A stretch of DNA of 6,216 bases from Cyanobacteria bacterium OH_CFB_184. Lineage in GTDB: Bacteria > Cyanobacteriota > Vampirovibrionia > Gastranaerophilales > Gastranaerophilaceae. The stretch covers positions 1 to 6,216 of the forward strand of contig JAEZOG010000166.1 in assembly GCA_023414155.1 (NCBI GenBank). Reading direction: 5' to 3'. Positions 1 through 4,848 of this stretch are shown piece by piece. The translations under genes were made by a program, and so were the position numbers. Position 1 is the first letter of the stretch; the number at the start of each line of letters is the position of its first letter. The notes beneath the pieces are model-generated. The model saw only the letters and a program-made list of their open reading frames with translations, was not told the DNA's origin and made no database searches.

Positions 1-1
1 A

Positions 2-562
2 TATATAGATATTTGCCATAAATCAGAAAAGATAAGATCTTATTCTTCGGATAGTCCAATAGAGCGAATTGACACAGAAACTTTTGATTTATCTAGAAAA
101 AAGAGTAAGCAGGCTATAAAGTTTTACGAGAAAATAGATGGAATTGTTAATGAGTCAGATATCGTCATTACCTTAGGTGAAGCACATGATACGGACTTAA
201 GAAGTGGAATGAAGTTAATTCAACCTAAAAACTCTAAAATCTTTAGATACATAGAAGGATATAATCAACGCAGTATATTACCTCATATACTTAAAACAAA
301 TGTTTTACCAGTATACTGGGATGATATTGATTGCTTGTTGGGGATTAATGGTCGAGATATTGGCGGTTCAATTGAAATCCAAGACAGAGATAAGTTTCAT
401 AATCAGATAATAGCTCATACCATAGAAAGAGCAATGGATAGATTTAAGTGTTTAACTGAGTGTAGTTTATCGAAGATAAGCGAATATTTATATATTGATG
501 AAGAGATTGTGCAAGGATGTAATTGTGCGTATAGTCCTAGCTTGTATCTGCTTTTATATTAA
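2..562 (+). CDS. Unrecognised protein, 3' part only (5' end outside window)
   Basis: The reading frame is open without a stop from base 2 to the TAA at 560-562, giving at least 186 residues, so the gene almost certainly begins upstream of the window. The internal ATG at 209 has no convincing Shine-Dalgarno sequence (only AGAAGTGGA just before it), and the same frame stays open for 69 codons before it; I therefore treat 209 as an internal methionine. The visible part is mixed and soluble-looking, with no membrane segment. It contains a short hydrophobic strand followed by acidic and His residues (DIVITLGEAHDTDL), which resembles an alpha/beta core strand, and a Cys-rich stretch near the end (EIVQGCNCAYSP). 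I do not recognise a family and assign no function. A terminator hairpin follows 7 bases after the stop, so this is the last gene of its transcript. Confidence 0.6.
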   Translation, partial: YIDICHKSEKIRSYSSDSPIERIDTETFDLSRKKSKQAIKFYEKIDGIVNESDIVITLGEAHDTDLRSGMKLIQPKNSKIFRYIEGYNQRSILPHILKTNVLPVYWDDIDCLLGINGRDIGGSIEIQDRDKFHNQIIAHTIERAMDRFKCLTECSLSKISEYLYIDEEIVQGCNCAYSPSLYLLLY

Positions 563-569
563 CAAGATT

Positions 570-597
570 GCCCCTCAGAATGAGGGGCATCTTATTT
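570..597 (+). terminator. Rho-independent terminator after the left-edge gene
   Basis: A perfect 8-bp GC-rich stem, GCCCCTCA (570-577) and TGAGGGGC (581-588), closes a 3-base GAA loop and is followed by a T-rich tail (ATCTTATTT). It starts 7 bases after the stop codon at 562. It stands out sharply from the AT-rich surroundings. The T tract is interrupted, so termination may be incomplete. Confidence 0.8.
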
Positions 598-619
598 GGT
601 ATTGCTGGTATTAAAGGCC

Positions 620-730
620 TTATACTTTTTGTTATTTTGTATATAAATATACCCTATTAATAGTAAAAGTTGATTTGGGAATGCCTCCGTATTCCCAAAT
701 TAAATTAATAAGAAATAACAAAATGTATAA
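620..730. repeat. Nested inverted repeat, outer arms 18 bp
   Basis: The left arm TTATACTTTTTGTTATTT (620-637) and the right arm AAATAACAAAATGTATAA (713-730) are reverse complements at 17 of 18 positions. They enclose 75 bases, and in the middle of these sits a second, independent hairpin (671-702). The whole would fold as a long cruciform or stem with an internal hairpin. Part of the left arm (TTTTTGTTAT, 626-635) recurs as a direct copy at 749-758. Possible identities are a small non-autonomous element (MITE-like), a structured RNA, or a relic recombination site. No protein-coding frame explains it. The gap 563-827 holds this, the terminator and the ribosome binding site of the next gene, and nothing else I can recognise. 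Confidence 0.5.
671..702. other. Perfect 10-bp hairpin (12 bp with one G-U pair)
   Basis: ATTTGGGAAT (673-682) and ATTCCCAAAT (691-700) form a perfect stem around an 8-base loop, GCCTCCGT. The stem extends two more pairs outward (671-672 with 701-702) if one G-U pair is allowed. There is no T tract after it on the plus strand, and only a short one (CTTTT) on the minus strand, so it is not a convincing terminator. It lies near the centre of the 620-730 inverted repeat. Confidence 0.6.
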
Positions 731-827
731 CCATGTTAAATGCAGGATTTTTTGTTATGCAAGGACTTTTAGTCTCTAAAACAATAAAAACATTTATAGG
801 AGTCTTATATTAAATAAAGGAGAGACA

Positions 828-1103
828 ATGAATAATTCAAGGCTACAAAGATTGTTAAAAGATAAAGCCTCAGAACATGAAAGACACCGTCAACAGATTG
901 ATTACTTGAATAGAGAAATTGAGCGAGAAAGAGAAAACTTGAAATCTGCTAGACAATATAAGAAGGATCAAATTAGCCCAGAGCAACAAGTTTGGCAAAA
1001 TAGTTTTGATGAAGAAACTAAATATGATTTAGATGAAAAACGGAACATAAAAGAGCTTAATCATAAATTACAAGCTTGTTTGTCTACTGCAATAGATGAA
1101 TAA
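828..1103 (+). CDS. Small charged coiled-coil-like protein, function unknown
   Basis: A 91-residue protein with a good start: AGGAG at 818-822, 5 bases before the ATG at 828. The protein is dominated by K, R, E and Q. Residues 1 to about 48 have no helix breaker and show spaced leucine, isoleucine and tyrosine (LQRLL, IDYLNREIE), as expected for a coiled coil. A Ser-Pro break near residue 50 is followed by a second probable helix (NIKELNHKLQACL). There is no signal peptide, membrane segment or recognisable domain. It is preceded by a 265-base non-coding gap and so probably has its own promoter. It converges with the glycosyltransferase gene, with only 2 bases between the two stop codons. The strong ribosome binding site and clean frame support a real gene; the function is unknown. 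Confidence 0.65.
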   Translation: MNNSRLQRLLKDKASEHERHRQQIDYLNREIERERENLKSARQYKKDQISPEQQVWQNSFDEETKYDLDEKRNIKELNHKLQACLSTAIDE

Positions 1104-1105
1104 AT

Positions 1106-2098
1106 TTATACTATTATTTCGCTATAAATTATTCTTTTTTCAATCATTTGTTTAATAGTATGCTTTACTTCGTCAACGTTTTTGGGATTATAAACAGGAT
1201 AGTTATTATTTGAAAGAATAGGTCCATAAGCTTCTGGTGTAACAGTTGTATATATTCCACAAGTTGGCTTGTTTAAGAAATTTGCCAAGTGTAAAGGTCC
1301 AGTATCATTTCCGTAATAACCAACTGAATTTTTAATAGTTTCTTCTAAGTTATTTATGGAAGACTTTTGCCTGCAATCAATTAGGTATGGTTTAATAGGA
1401 ATATGTGGTTCTTTGTCCATCCCAATAAAAACAGTAGACAATTTGTACTCTGAATAAATAAATTCTGATAACAACAGAAAATCTTCTGATTTCCATCTTC
1501 GATTTGCCACTCTTTTTTTACCGTACCCAGCTTCCATACAGCATACTAAGTAATTATTTTTTGTTTTTGTTTGTTTGCAGGAAAGCTCTTTAAAAACAGT
1601 AGGCAAAACTTGTTTAATTTGTTCAGATGTGTAGCCTAAACTCAAGCAAAGAGCAAAATTGTTAATTGCAACATTAGATAAATCGTACTTCTTTTTTAGA
1701 TGCTCAAGCAGTTTTTTGTCAGGAAATAATCTTGTATCTATTTCTATTAGATAAGGTATATTAACATCGAAATTTAAATACTTTTTGCTTTTATTATTTT
1801 GTCCATAGGTTTCTTTTGCTTTAAAACCTATGGTTTTTGATGATATCAAATAGAAAAATGCTTTATCCTTTGGAGACATCCAAGATTTGAGCTTTAATCC
1901 GTATGTTAATTTTACAGGCTCTGCTATATTCAAATTTTTTACTAATGGAAACATTGTTTCACCACAGATCAGTCGAATCTTTATCTGATTTTGATTATGT
2001 TTTTGGTTCAATTCTTTTAAGCACATAATTGAAGGTATCGTCAGTAGGCAATCACCTATGCGGTGTGGGAGTAATATATCAAGAGTAAAATCATTCAT
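1106..2098 (-). CDS. Glycosyltransferase family 9 (heptosyltransferase-like)
   Basis: A 330-residue protein, the usual length for GT9 enzymes such as the ADP-heptose:LPS heptosyltransferases (WaaC, WaaF, WaaQ). The N-terminus carries the family's acceptor-domain signature (LLPHRIGDCLLTIP; RIGD at residues 13-16). The C-terminal, sugar-nucleotide-binding half shows YYGNDTGPLHLANFLNKP (Asp265, His270) and then TTVTPEAYGP (about 284-293), matching the conserved D-T-G-x-x-H-L-A and T-x-P-x-x-x-G-P elements. The segment AGYGKKRVANRRWKSEDF at mid-protein matches the K-R-W region that opens the second Rossmann domain. By family it would transfer a sugar from an activated nucleotide donor at the cytoplasmic face of the inner membrane during surface-glycan assembly; heptose as the sugar is not proven. 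The start is supported by AAAAAGG 8 bases upstream. It is a lone gene, convergent with the 828 gene and divergent from the XRE regulator. It may be unrelated to the defence genes. Confidence 0.85.
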   Translation of the reverse strand: MNDFTLDILLPHRIGDCLLTIPSIMCLKELNQKHNQNQIKIRLICGETMFPLVKNLNIAEPVKLTYGLKLKSWMSPKDKAFFYLISSKTIGFKAKETYGQNNKSKKYLNFDVNIPYLIEIDTRLFPDKKLLEHLKKKYDLSNVAINNFALCLSLGYTSEQIKQVLPTVFKELSCKQTKTKNNYLVCCMEAGYGKKRVANRRWKSEDFLLLSEFIYSEYKLSTVFIGMDKEPHIPIKPYLIDCRQKSSINNLEETIKNSVGYYGNDTGPLHLANFLNKPTCGIYTTVTPEAYGPILSNNNYPVYNPKNVDEVKHTIKQMIEKRIIYSEIIV

Positions 2099-2134
2099 TT
2101 TTGCAACCTTTTTAGAGCTTTAATATCTAATTTG

Positions 2135-2150
2135 TGTCTACGAATAGACA
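2135..2150. promoter_or_regulatory. Palindromic operator candidate 1
   Basis: TGTCTA (2135-2140) and TAGACA (2145-2150) are perfect inverted repeats around a 4-base spacer CGAA. The form TGT-N10-ACA is shared with candidate 2, as expected for two sites of one dimeric helix-turn-helix repressor. It lies in the 5' leader of the minus-strand glycosyltransferase. Confidence 0.5.
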
Positions 2151-2162
2151 TATAACGACTAT

Positions 2163-2190
2163 ATTATGACACTTTATGTTGATAGGTCAA
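2163..2190 (-). promoter_or_regulatory. Putative promoter of the GT9 gene
   Basis: Reading the minus strand, TTGACC (2190-2185) is followed after 16 bases by CATAAT (2168-2163); each box matches the sigma-70 consensus at 5 of 6 positions. Transcription would start near 2156, about 58 bases before the start codon. The -35 box lies inside palindrome 2, so a repressor bound there would block it. Confidence 0.45.
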
Positions 2191-2193
2191 CAT
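2176..2193. promoter_or_regulatory. Palindromic operator candidate 2, between divergent promoters
   Basis: ATGTTGA (2176-2182) and TCAACAT (2187-2193) are perfect 7-bp inverted repeats around the 4-base spacer TAGG. It has the same TGT-N10-ACA plan as candidate 1, with its centre 42 bp away (four helical turns). It covers the candidate -35 boxes of both divergent promoters, which suits a switch that controls the XRE gene itself and the glycosyltransferase. Confidence 0.6.
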
Positions 2194-2209
2194 GTATTGG
2201 ACATATTAT
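2179..2209 (+). promoter_or_regulatory. Putative promoter of the XRE regulator gene
   Basis: TTGATA (2179-2184, 5 of 6 to consensus) is followed by TATTAT at 2204-2209 (5 of 6, but with a long 19-base spacer) or by CATATT at 2202-2207 (17-base spacer, 4 of 6). Transcription would start near 2215, about 45 bases before the ATG. The -35 box overlaps palindrome 2 and the -10 box overlaps palindrome 3, which suggests negative autoregulation. Confidence 0.4.
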
Positions 2210-2212
2210 GTC
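2200..2212. promoter_or_regulatory. Palindromic operator candidate 3
   Basis: GACAT (2200-2204) and ATGTC (2208-2212) are perfect inverted repeats around a 3-base spacer ATT. The centre is 21.5 bp from palindrome 2, about two helical turns. The half-sites face the opposite way from those of candidates 1 and 2 (ACA-N5-TGT rather than TGT-N10-ACA), so it may be a site for a different protein or a chance palindrome. It overlaps the likely -10 box of the XRE gene. Confidence 0.35.
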
Positions 2213-2261
2213 GTTAATTTCTTTTACTTTTGACATTAAAGTTAAGTCAGGAGAAAAAACA

Positions 2262-2585
2262 ATGACGCAAAAAGGTGATAAAGCTTTTGGAACAAGAATC
2301 AAAGAGTTAAGAGAAAAAAAGAAACTTACTCAAGAACGACTGGCTGAATTGATAGAGATGGATTCACGTTCATTAAGTAGAATTGAAACGGGAATAAGTT
2401 TTACCACAATAGACAAATTAAAAAAACTTGCAAAAGCTCTTGATGTCACTGTTCAAGATTTATTTTCCGTTGATGATCAGCAAGATAAGCAGAAATTAAT
2501 TTTAGAAATGATTCGCTTATTAAAAACAGCAGAAATAGAAGATGTCCGTTTGGCTTATAAAATTATTTTTTCAATATTAAGATAA
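2262..2585 (+). CDS. XRE-family (Cro/C1-type) transcriptional regulator
   Basis: A 107-residue DNA-binding protein. The helix-turn-helix spans about residues 9-68: FGTRIKELREKKKLTQERLA, with the recognition helix in the segment RSLSRIETG (36-44) and the typical ending LDVTVQDLF. A short C-terminal helical tail (about 73-107, LILEMIRLLKTAEIEDVRLA) probably dimerises. The ATG at 2262 is preferred over an in-frame ATG at 2166. It has AGGAG at 2249-2253 with an 8-base gap, and the extra 32 residues of the longer form would be coded by the palindromic control region and precede the domain. It is divergent from the GT9 gene and lies 248 bases upstream of the CBASS operon on the same strand. Autoregulation through the palindromes at 2135-2212 is likely by inference. 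It has the size of CapH, the XRE repressor of some CBASS operons, but its usual partner peptidase CapP is not visible here. Confidence 0.85.
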   Translation: MTQKGDKAFGTRIKELREKKKLTQERLAELIEMDSRSLSRIETGISFTTIDKLKKLAKALDVTVQDLFSVDDQQDKQKLILEMIRLLKTAEIEDVRLAYKIIFSILR

Positions 2586-2613
2586 AACGACCATATAAAC
2601 TTAATTAATTCAT

Positions 2614-2640
2614 AAAACGAAAAAGGTTGTTTTTATCTTT
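2614..2640 (+). terminator. Weak terminator-like hairpin after the XRE gene
   Basis: AAAACGA (2614-2620) can pair with TTGTTTT (2627-2633), one pair being G-U, around a 6-base loop AAAAGG, followed by TATCTTT. The stem is AT-rich and weak, so read-through from the regulator into the CBASS operon is possible. A second AT-only hairpin (2636-2642 with 2649-2655) follows. The 9-mer ATAAAACGA also occurs twice, 30 bp apart (2582-2590 and 2612-2620). Confidence 0.3.
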
Positions 2641-2686
2641 ATGGATTTATAAAGAATAATTTAAATATAAAGTTTTCACTTTAGTT

Positions 2687-2752
2687 CATTTACTTATAAG
2701 CCACTTATCTATACAAGAAATATTGAAATAGTAAAAAAATCATAAGTAAATG
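2687..2752. repeat. 11-bp inverted repeat in the CBASS leader
   Basis: CATTTACTTAT (2687-2697) and ATAAGTAAATG (2742-2752) are perfect reverse complements separated by 44 bases. They lie in the untranslated gap ahead of the patatin gene. An 11-bp perfect match is above what this AT-rich sequence readily gives by chance, but the arms are themselves AT-rich. They could be paired operator half-sites or the base of an RNA stem. Confidence 0.4.
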
Positions 2753-2757
2753 TTAAT

Positions 2758-2789
2758 TTTTAGTTAATAATTTATTATTTTAACTAAAA
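2758..2789. promoter_or_regulatory. 10-bp palindrome just upstream of the CBASS promoter
   Basis: TTTTAGTTAA (2758-2767) and TTAACTAAAA (2780-2789) are perfect inverted repeats with a 12-base spacer. They lie immediately upstream of the candidate -10 element, where a repressor or activator would act. Composition is almost pure A and T, so some of the match may be chance. Confidence 0.4.
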
Positions 2790-2796
2790 TAGGATA

Positions 2797-2817
2797 TATG
2801 ATAATAATAGACTATTA
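2797..2817 (+). promoter_or_regulatory. Putative CBASS operon -10 region with palindrome
   Basis: TATGATAAT (2797-2805) holds two overlapping -10-like hexamers (TATGAT and GATAAT, each 5 of 6). No good -35 box lies at the right distance, so the promoter may be weak or need an activator. A 13-base palindrome TAATAGACTATTA (2805-2817) sits at the expected transcription start, a usual place for an operator. Position is the main support. Confidence 0.3.
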
Positions 2818-2833
2818 AAAACAGAGGGTGGAC

Positions 2834-3829
2834 ATGAGTAAGACTTATAGAATTTTATCAATTGATGGCGGAGGCATAAAAGGCATTTATTCTGCAGCAT
2901 TATTGGCAAAACTCGAAGAACTTACTGATAAAAAAATTACTGATTGTTTTGATTTAATAACAGGTACTTCCACAGGTGGATTAATTGCACTTTTTTTAGG
3001 TGCTGGCTATTCCCCAAAAGAAATTGTAGATTTTTATAAGAAAAATGCTTCAGTAATCTTTCCTAAAGACAAAAAAGACAGTTTGTTAAAAAAAGTCTTA
3101 GGTAAGCCTAAGTTTGATAATGTAAACCTTGAAAAAGTCTTAGTTGAATATTTAAAAGATAAAAAAATGAAAGATTCTATTGTTAATTTGTGTATTCCAG
3201 CAGTTGACTCAGATAATGAAGAACCTATAGTTTTTAAGACAGGTCATTCTCCTATTTACGTTAGAGACCCAGAAATTCCAATGTTGGAAATCGCAATGGC
3301 AACTAGTGCTGCCCCAACATATCTACCGAAATATAAAATTCGACATATAAATAGAACTGCTGTCGATGGCGGACTTAGCGCCAATAATCCTTCTTTAATT
3401 GGGGTTATTGAAGCTTTGTTACTTTTTGTTGGAAATAATAAATCATATGATAATTTTTCTTTGCTTTCAATTGGTAATATCGAATATAACACGGGGTGTT
3501 TCGATTCTTTACAATCTGGTATCTGTGATAAGTTTAAAAAAATTAAATTTACTCAAAAATTAATTGATTTGTTTATGAAAATTCAAGGCAAGACTACCTC
3601 TAATATGGTAGGTCTAATAGCCGCTGCAACTGAATCCAAGTATAAACGCATATCAAATAATGATATTGCAGCAGGGCAACATTCTAAAATCAAGCTGGAT
3701 TCTTCAAATGATGCTGTTTTAGAATTGCTAATTAGCAAAGGTTATTCTGATGCAGAACATAATCTTAAAGATATAAATAATAACAATATGCTCGAGGTTA
3801 AATGCTCTAGTGCACAGGAGGTAAAATGA
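2834..3829 (+). CDS. capV: CBASS patatin-like phospholipase effector (CapV-type)
   Basis: A 331-residue patatin-like lipid hydrolase. The oxyanion-hole motif is DGGGIKG (residues 11-17). The nucleophile Ser46 lies in the elbow GTSTGG (44-49), and the catalytic Asp178 lies in VDGG, so the Ser-Asp dyad is complete. The family block TSAAPTYLP precedes the Asp. CapV enzymes bind the cyclic nucleotide made by the adjacent synthase (3',3'-cGAMP in Vibrio cholerae) and then degrade membrane phospholipids, killing the infected cell. Here the role is inferred from the patatin, CD-NTase, Cap2 order. The ATG at 2834 is chosen because AGAGGG (2823-2828) lies 5 bases before it; the in-frame GTG at 2828 overlaps that site. 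No signal peptide or membrane helix is evident, as expected for a protein held inactive in the cytoplasm. The C-terminal ~150 residues lack a recognisable motif and probably hold the nucleotide sensor. Its stop overlaps the next start (ATGA). Confidence 0.92.
   Translation: MSKTYRILSIDGGGIKGIYSAALLAKLEELTDKKITDCFDLITGTSTGGLIALFLGAGYSPKEIVDFYKKNASVIFPKDKKDSLLKKVLGKPKFDNVNLEKVLVEYLKDKKMKDSIVNLCIPAVDSDNEEPIVFKTGHSPIYVRDPEIPMLEIAMATSAAPTYLPKYKIRHINRTAVDGGLSANNPSLIGVIEALLLFVGNNKSYDNFSLLSIGNIEYNTGCFDSLQSGICDKFKKIKFTQKLIDLFMKIQGKTTSNMVGLIAAATESKYKRISNNDIAAGQHSKIKLDSSNDAVLELLISKGYSDAEHNLKDINNNNMLEVKCSSAQEVK
3816..3821 (+). promoter_or_regulatory. Strong Shine-Dalgarno of the CD-NTase gene, inside the patatin gene
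   Basis: A full AGGAGG lies 4 bases before the ATG at 3826 and within the last codons of the patatin gene. Together with the ATGA stop-start overlap (3826-3829) it implies efficient and coupled translation of effector and synthase. It is the strongest ribosome binding site in the window. Confidence 0.85.
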
Positions 3830-4848
3830 TAGACTTAAACCCTTACTTAGAAAATTATAACGAAAAAATCAAATTAGATTCATCTAGAGAAGATACATTA
3901 AGAACGTCCAGAGATTCCATTGGTGATACGATAATTAAGTTTTTTGAAAATAATAACAAAAAGAAACCTAGTTTCAGTGGGCAAGGTTCTTTTTCTATGA
4001 AAACAACAATAAATCCCAAAGACACAAATGATGAATACGATGTGGATTTTGGGGTTTATATTAAGGCCATAGATGTAATACCCGAAGGTCAGGAAAATAA
4101 TCAAAGTGAATGGATAACGCCAACGACAGTCCACAATTGGATATATGAGGCTGTAAAAAATAAGACTTCCCAGTTGCCAGAAAACAAAAACAAATGCATT
4201 AGAGTAAAATACGCTCCCGGGGAAACAGCATACTCTTACCATGTTGATTTGCCAATATATGTAGAATCTAATGGTAAATACTTTCTGGCAGTAAAGAACG
4301 ATAACGAATGGGTTGAAAGCGATCCTAAAGCTATAGTTGAATGGTTTAAAAATGAGTTAAAAGAAAAAACGGAGCAACTAAGAGTTATTGTAAGATTCTT
4401 AAAAAGTTGGGTTAAATTACAAAGTTGGAATTGCAAAAAACCTACAGGTTTACTTGTAACTATTTTAGCGGTAAACGAGTTTTCTAAACAAGATGAAGGT
4501 TTATATGACATTTCTTTATATCAAACAGTAGATAATATTGTTAAATTTCTAGAAAAACAAATACAAAATTCCGAATATAAACTTATAAATCCAACAGCCG
4601 AAGATGAAAATTTACTGTCGGATTACAGTGAGCCTGCACTTGTTGAATTTAAGGAAAAGCTTTCAAGATTATTTGTTAACATACAAAATGCATTAGAAGC
4701 CGAAAAAAATGATGATGCATTTAAATCTTTAAAAAAATGCTTTAGCGATATCGAAGATATCGAAGTGACAATCACTCCAGACGAAGAAAAAAATTATATA
4801 AAGACAAGCGCTCCAGCTATAATAGGTAATGATGGAAGATCTGCCTAA
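3826..4848 (+). CDS. CBASS CD-NTase (cGAS/DncV-like cyclic nucleotide synthase)
   Basis: A 340-residue nucleotidyltransferase of the Pol-beta fold. The G-S motif is SGQGSFSM (51-58), followed by the metal-binding pair Asp72 and Asp74 in DEYDVDFGVYI and a third acidic residue Asp141 in YHVDLPIY. This is the complete triad expected of an active CD-NTase. The C-terminal half, with RFLKSWVKLQSWN and PTGLLVTILAVNEF, fits the helical OAS1/cGAS-type lobe. Such enzymes make cyclic di- or trinucleotides after phage infection; a neighbouring CapV-type phospholipase makes 3',3'-cGAMP the likeliest product, by inference. The clade cannot be assigned by eye. The protein is shorter than V. cholerae DncV, with far fewer residues before the G-S motif. 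It ends in a flexible-looking tail, IIGNDGRSA, whose terminal Ala suits conjugation by Cap2. The start has an AGGAGG and overlaps the patatin stop; the 3' end overlaps the Cap2 start. Confidence 0.92.
   Translation: MIDLNPYLENYNEKIKLDSSREDTLRTSRDSIGDTIIKFFENNNKKKPSFSGQGSFSMKTTINPKDTNDEYDVDFGVYIKAIDVIPEGQENNQSEWITPTTVHNWIYEAVKNKTSQLPENKNKCIRVKYAPGETAYSYHVDLPIYVESNGKYFLAVKNDNEWVESDPKAIVEWFKNELKEKTEQLRVIVRFLKSWVKLQSWNCKKPTGLLVTILAVNEFSKQDEGLYDISLYQTVDNIVKFLEKQIQNSEYKLINPTAEDENLLSDYSEPALVEFKEKLSRLFVNIQNALEAEKNDDAFKSLKKCFSDIEDIEVTITPDEEKNYIKTSAPAIIGNDGRSA

Noticed and set aside
714..741. dif/Xer-like recombination site
   Set aside because: TGTATA followed closely by ATGTTAAAT recalls the centre and right arm of dif, but the left arm does not match and the spacing is off by one base. 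No second copy was seen in the window.
1095..1130. Bidirectional terminator between the convergent genes
   Set aside because: Only short AT-only inverted repeats (such as TTTATA with TATAAA) are present, with no stable stem.
2166..2261. Upstream in-frame ATG giving a 139-residue XRE protein
   Set aside because: The extra 32 residues are encoded by the palindromic control region, there is no ribosome binding site at 2166, and AGGAG stands 8 bases before the ATG at 2262.
2828..2833. GTG start two codons before the patatin ATG
   Set aside because: It overlaps the only Shine-Dalgarno-like sequence (AGAGGG), which is correctly spaced for the ATG at 2834.
3256..3492. Minus-strand open frame of 78 codons
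   Set aside because: It lies wholly within the patatin gene, including the catalytic VDGG region, has no ribosome binding site and resembles no protein.
3898..4511. Two minus-strand open frames (3898-4242 and 4236-4511)
   Set aside because: Both are antisense to the CD-NTase gene, whose motifs are clear. Their hydrophobic Phe/Ser-rich composition is what the reverse strand of Lys/Glu-rich coding DNA produces.
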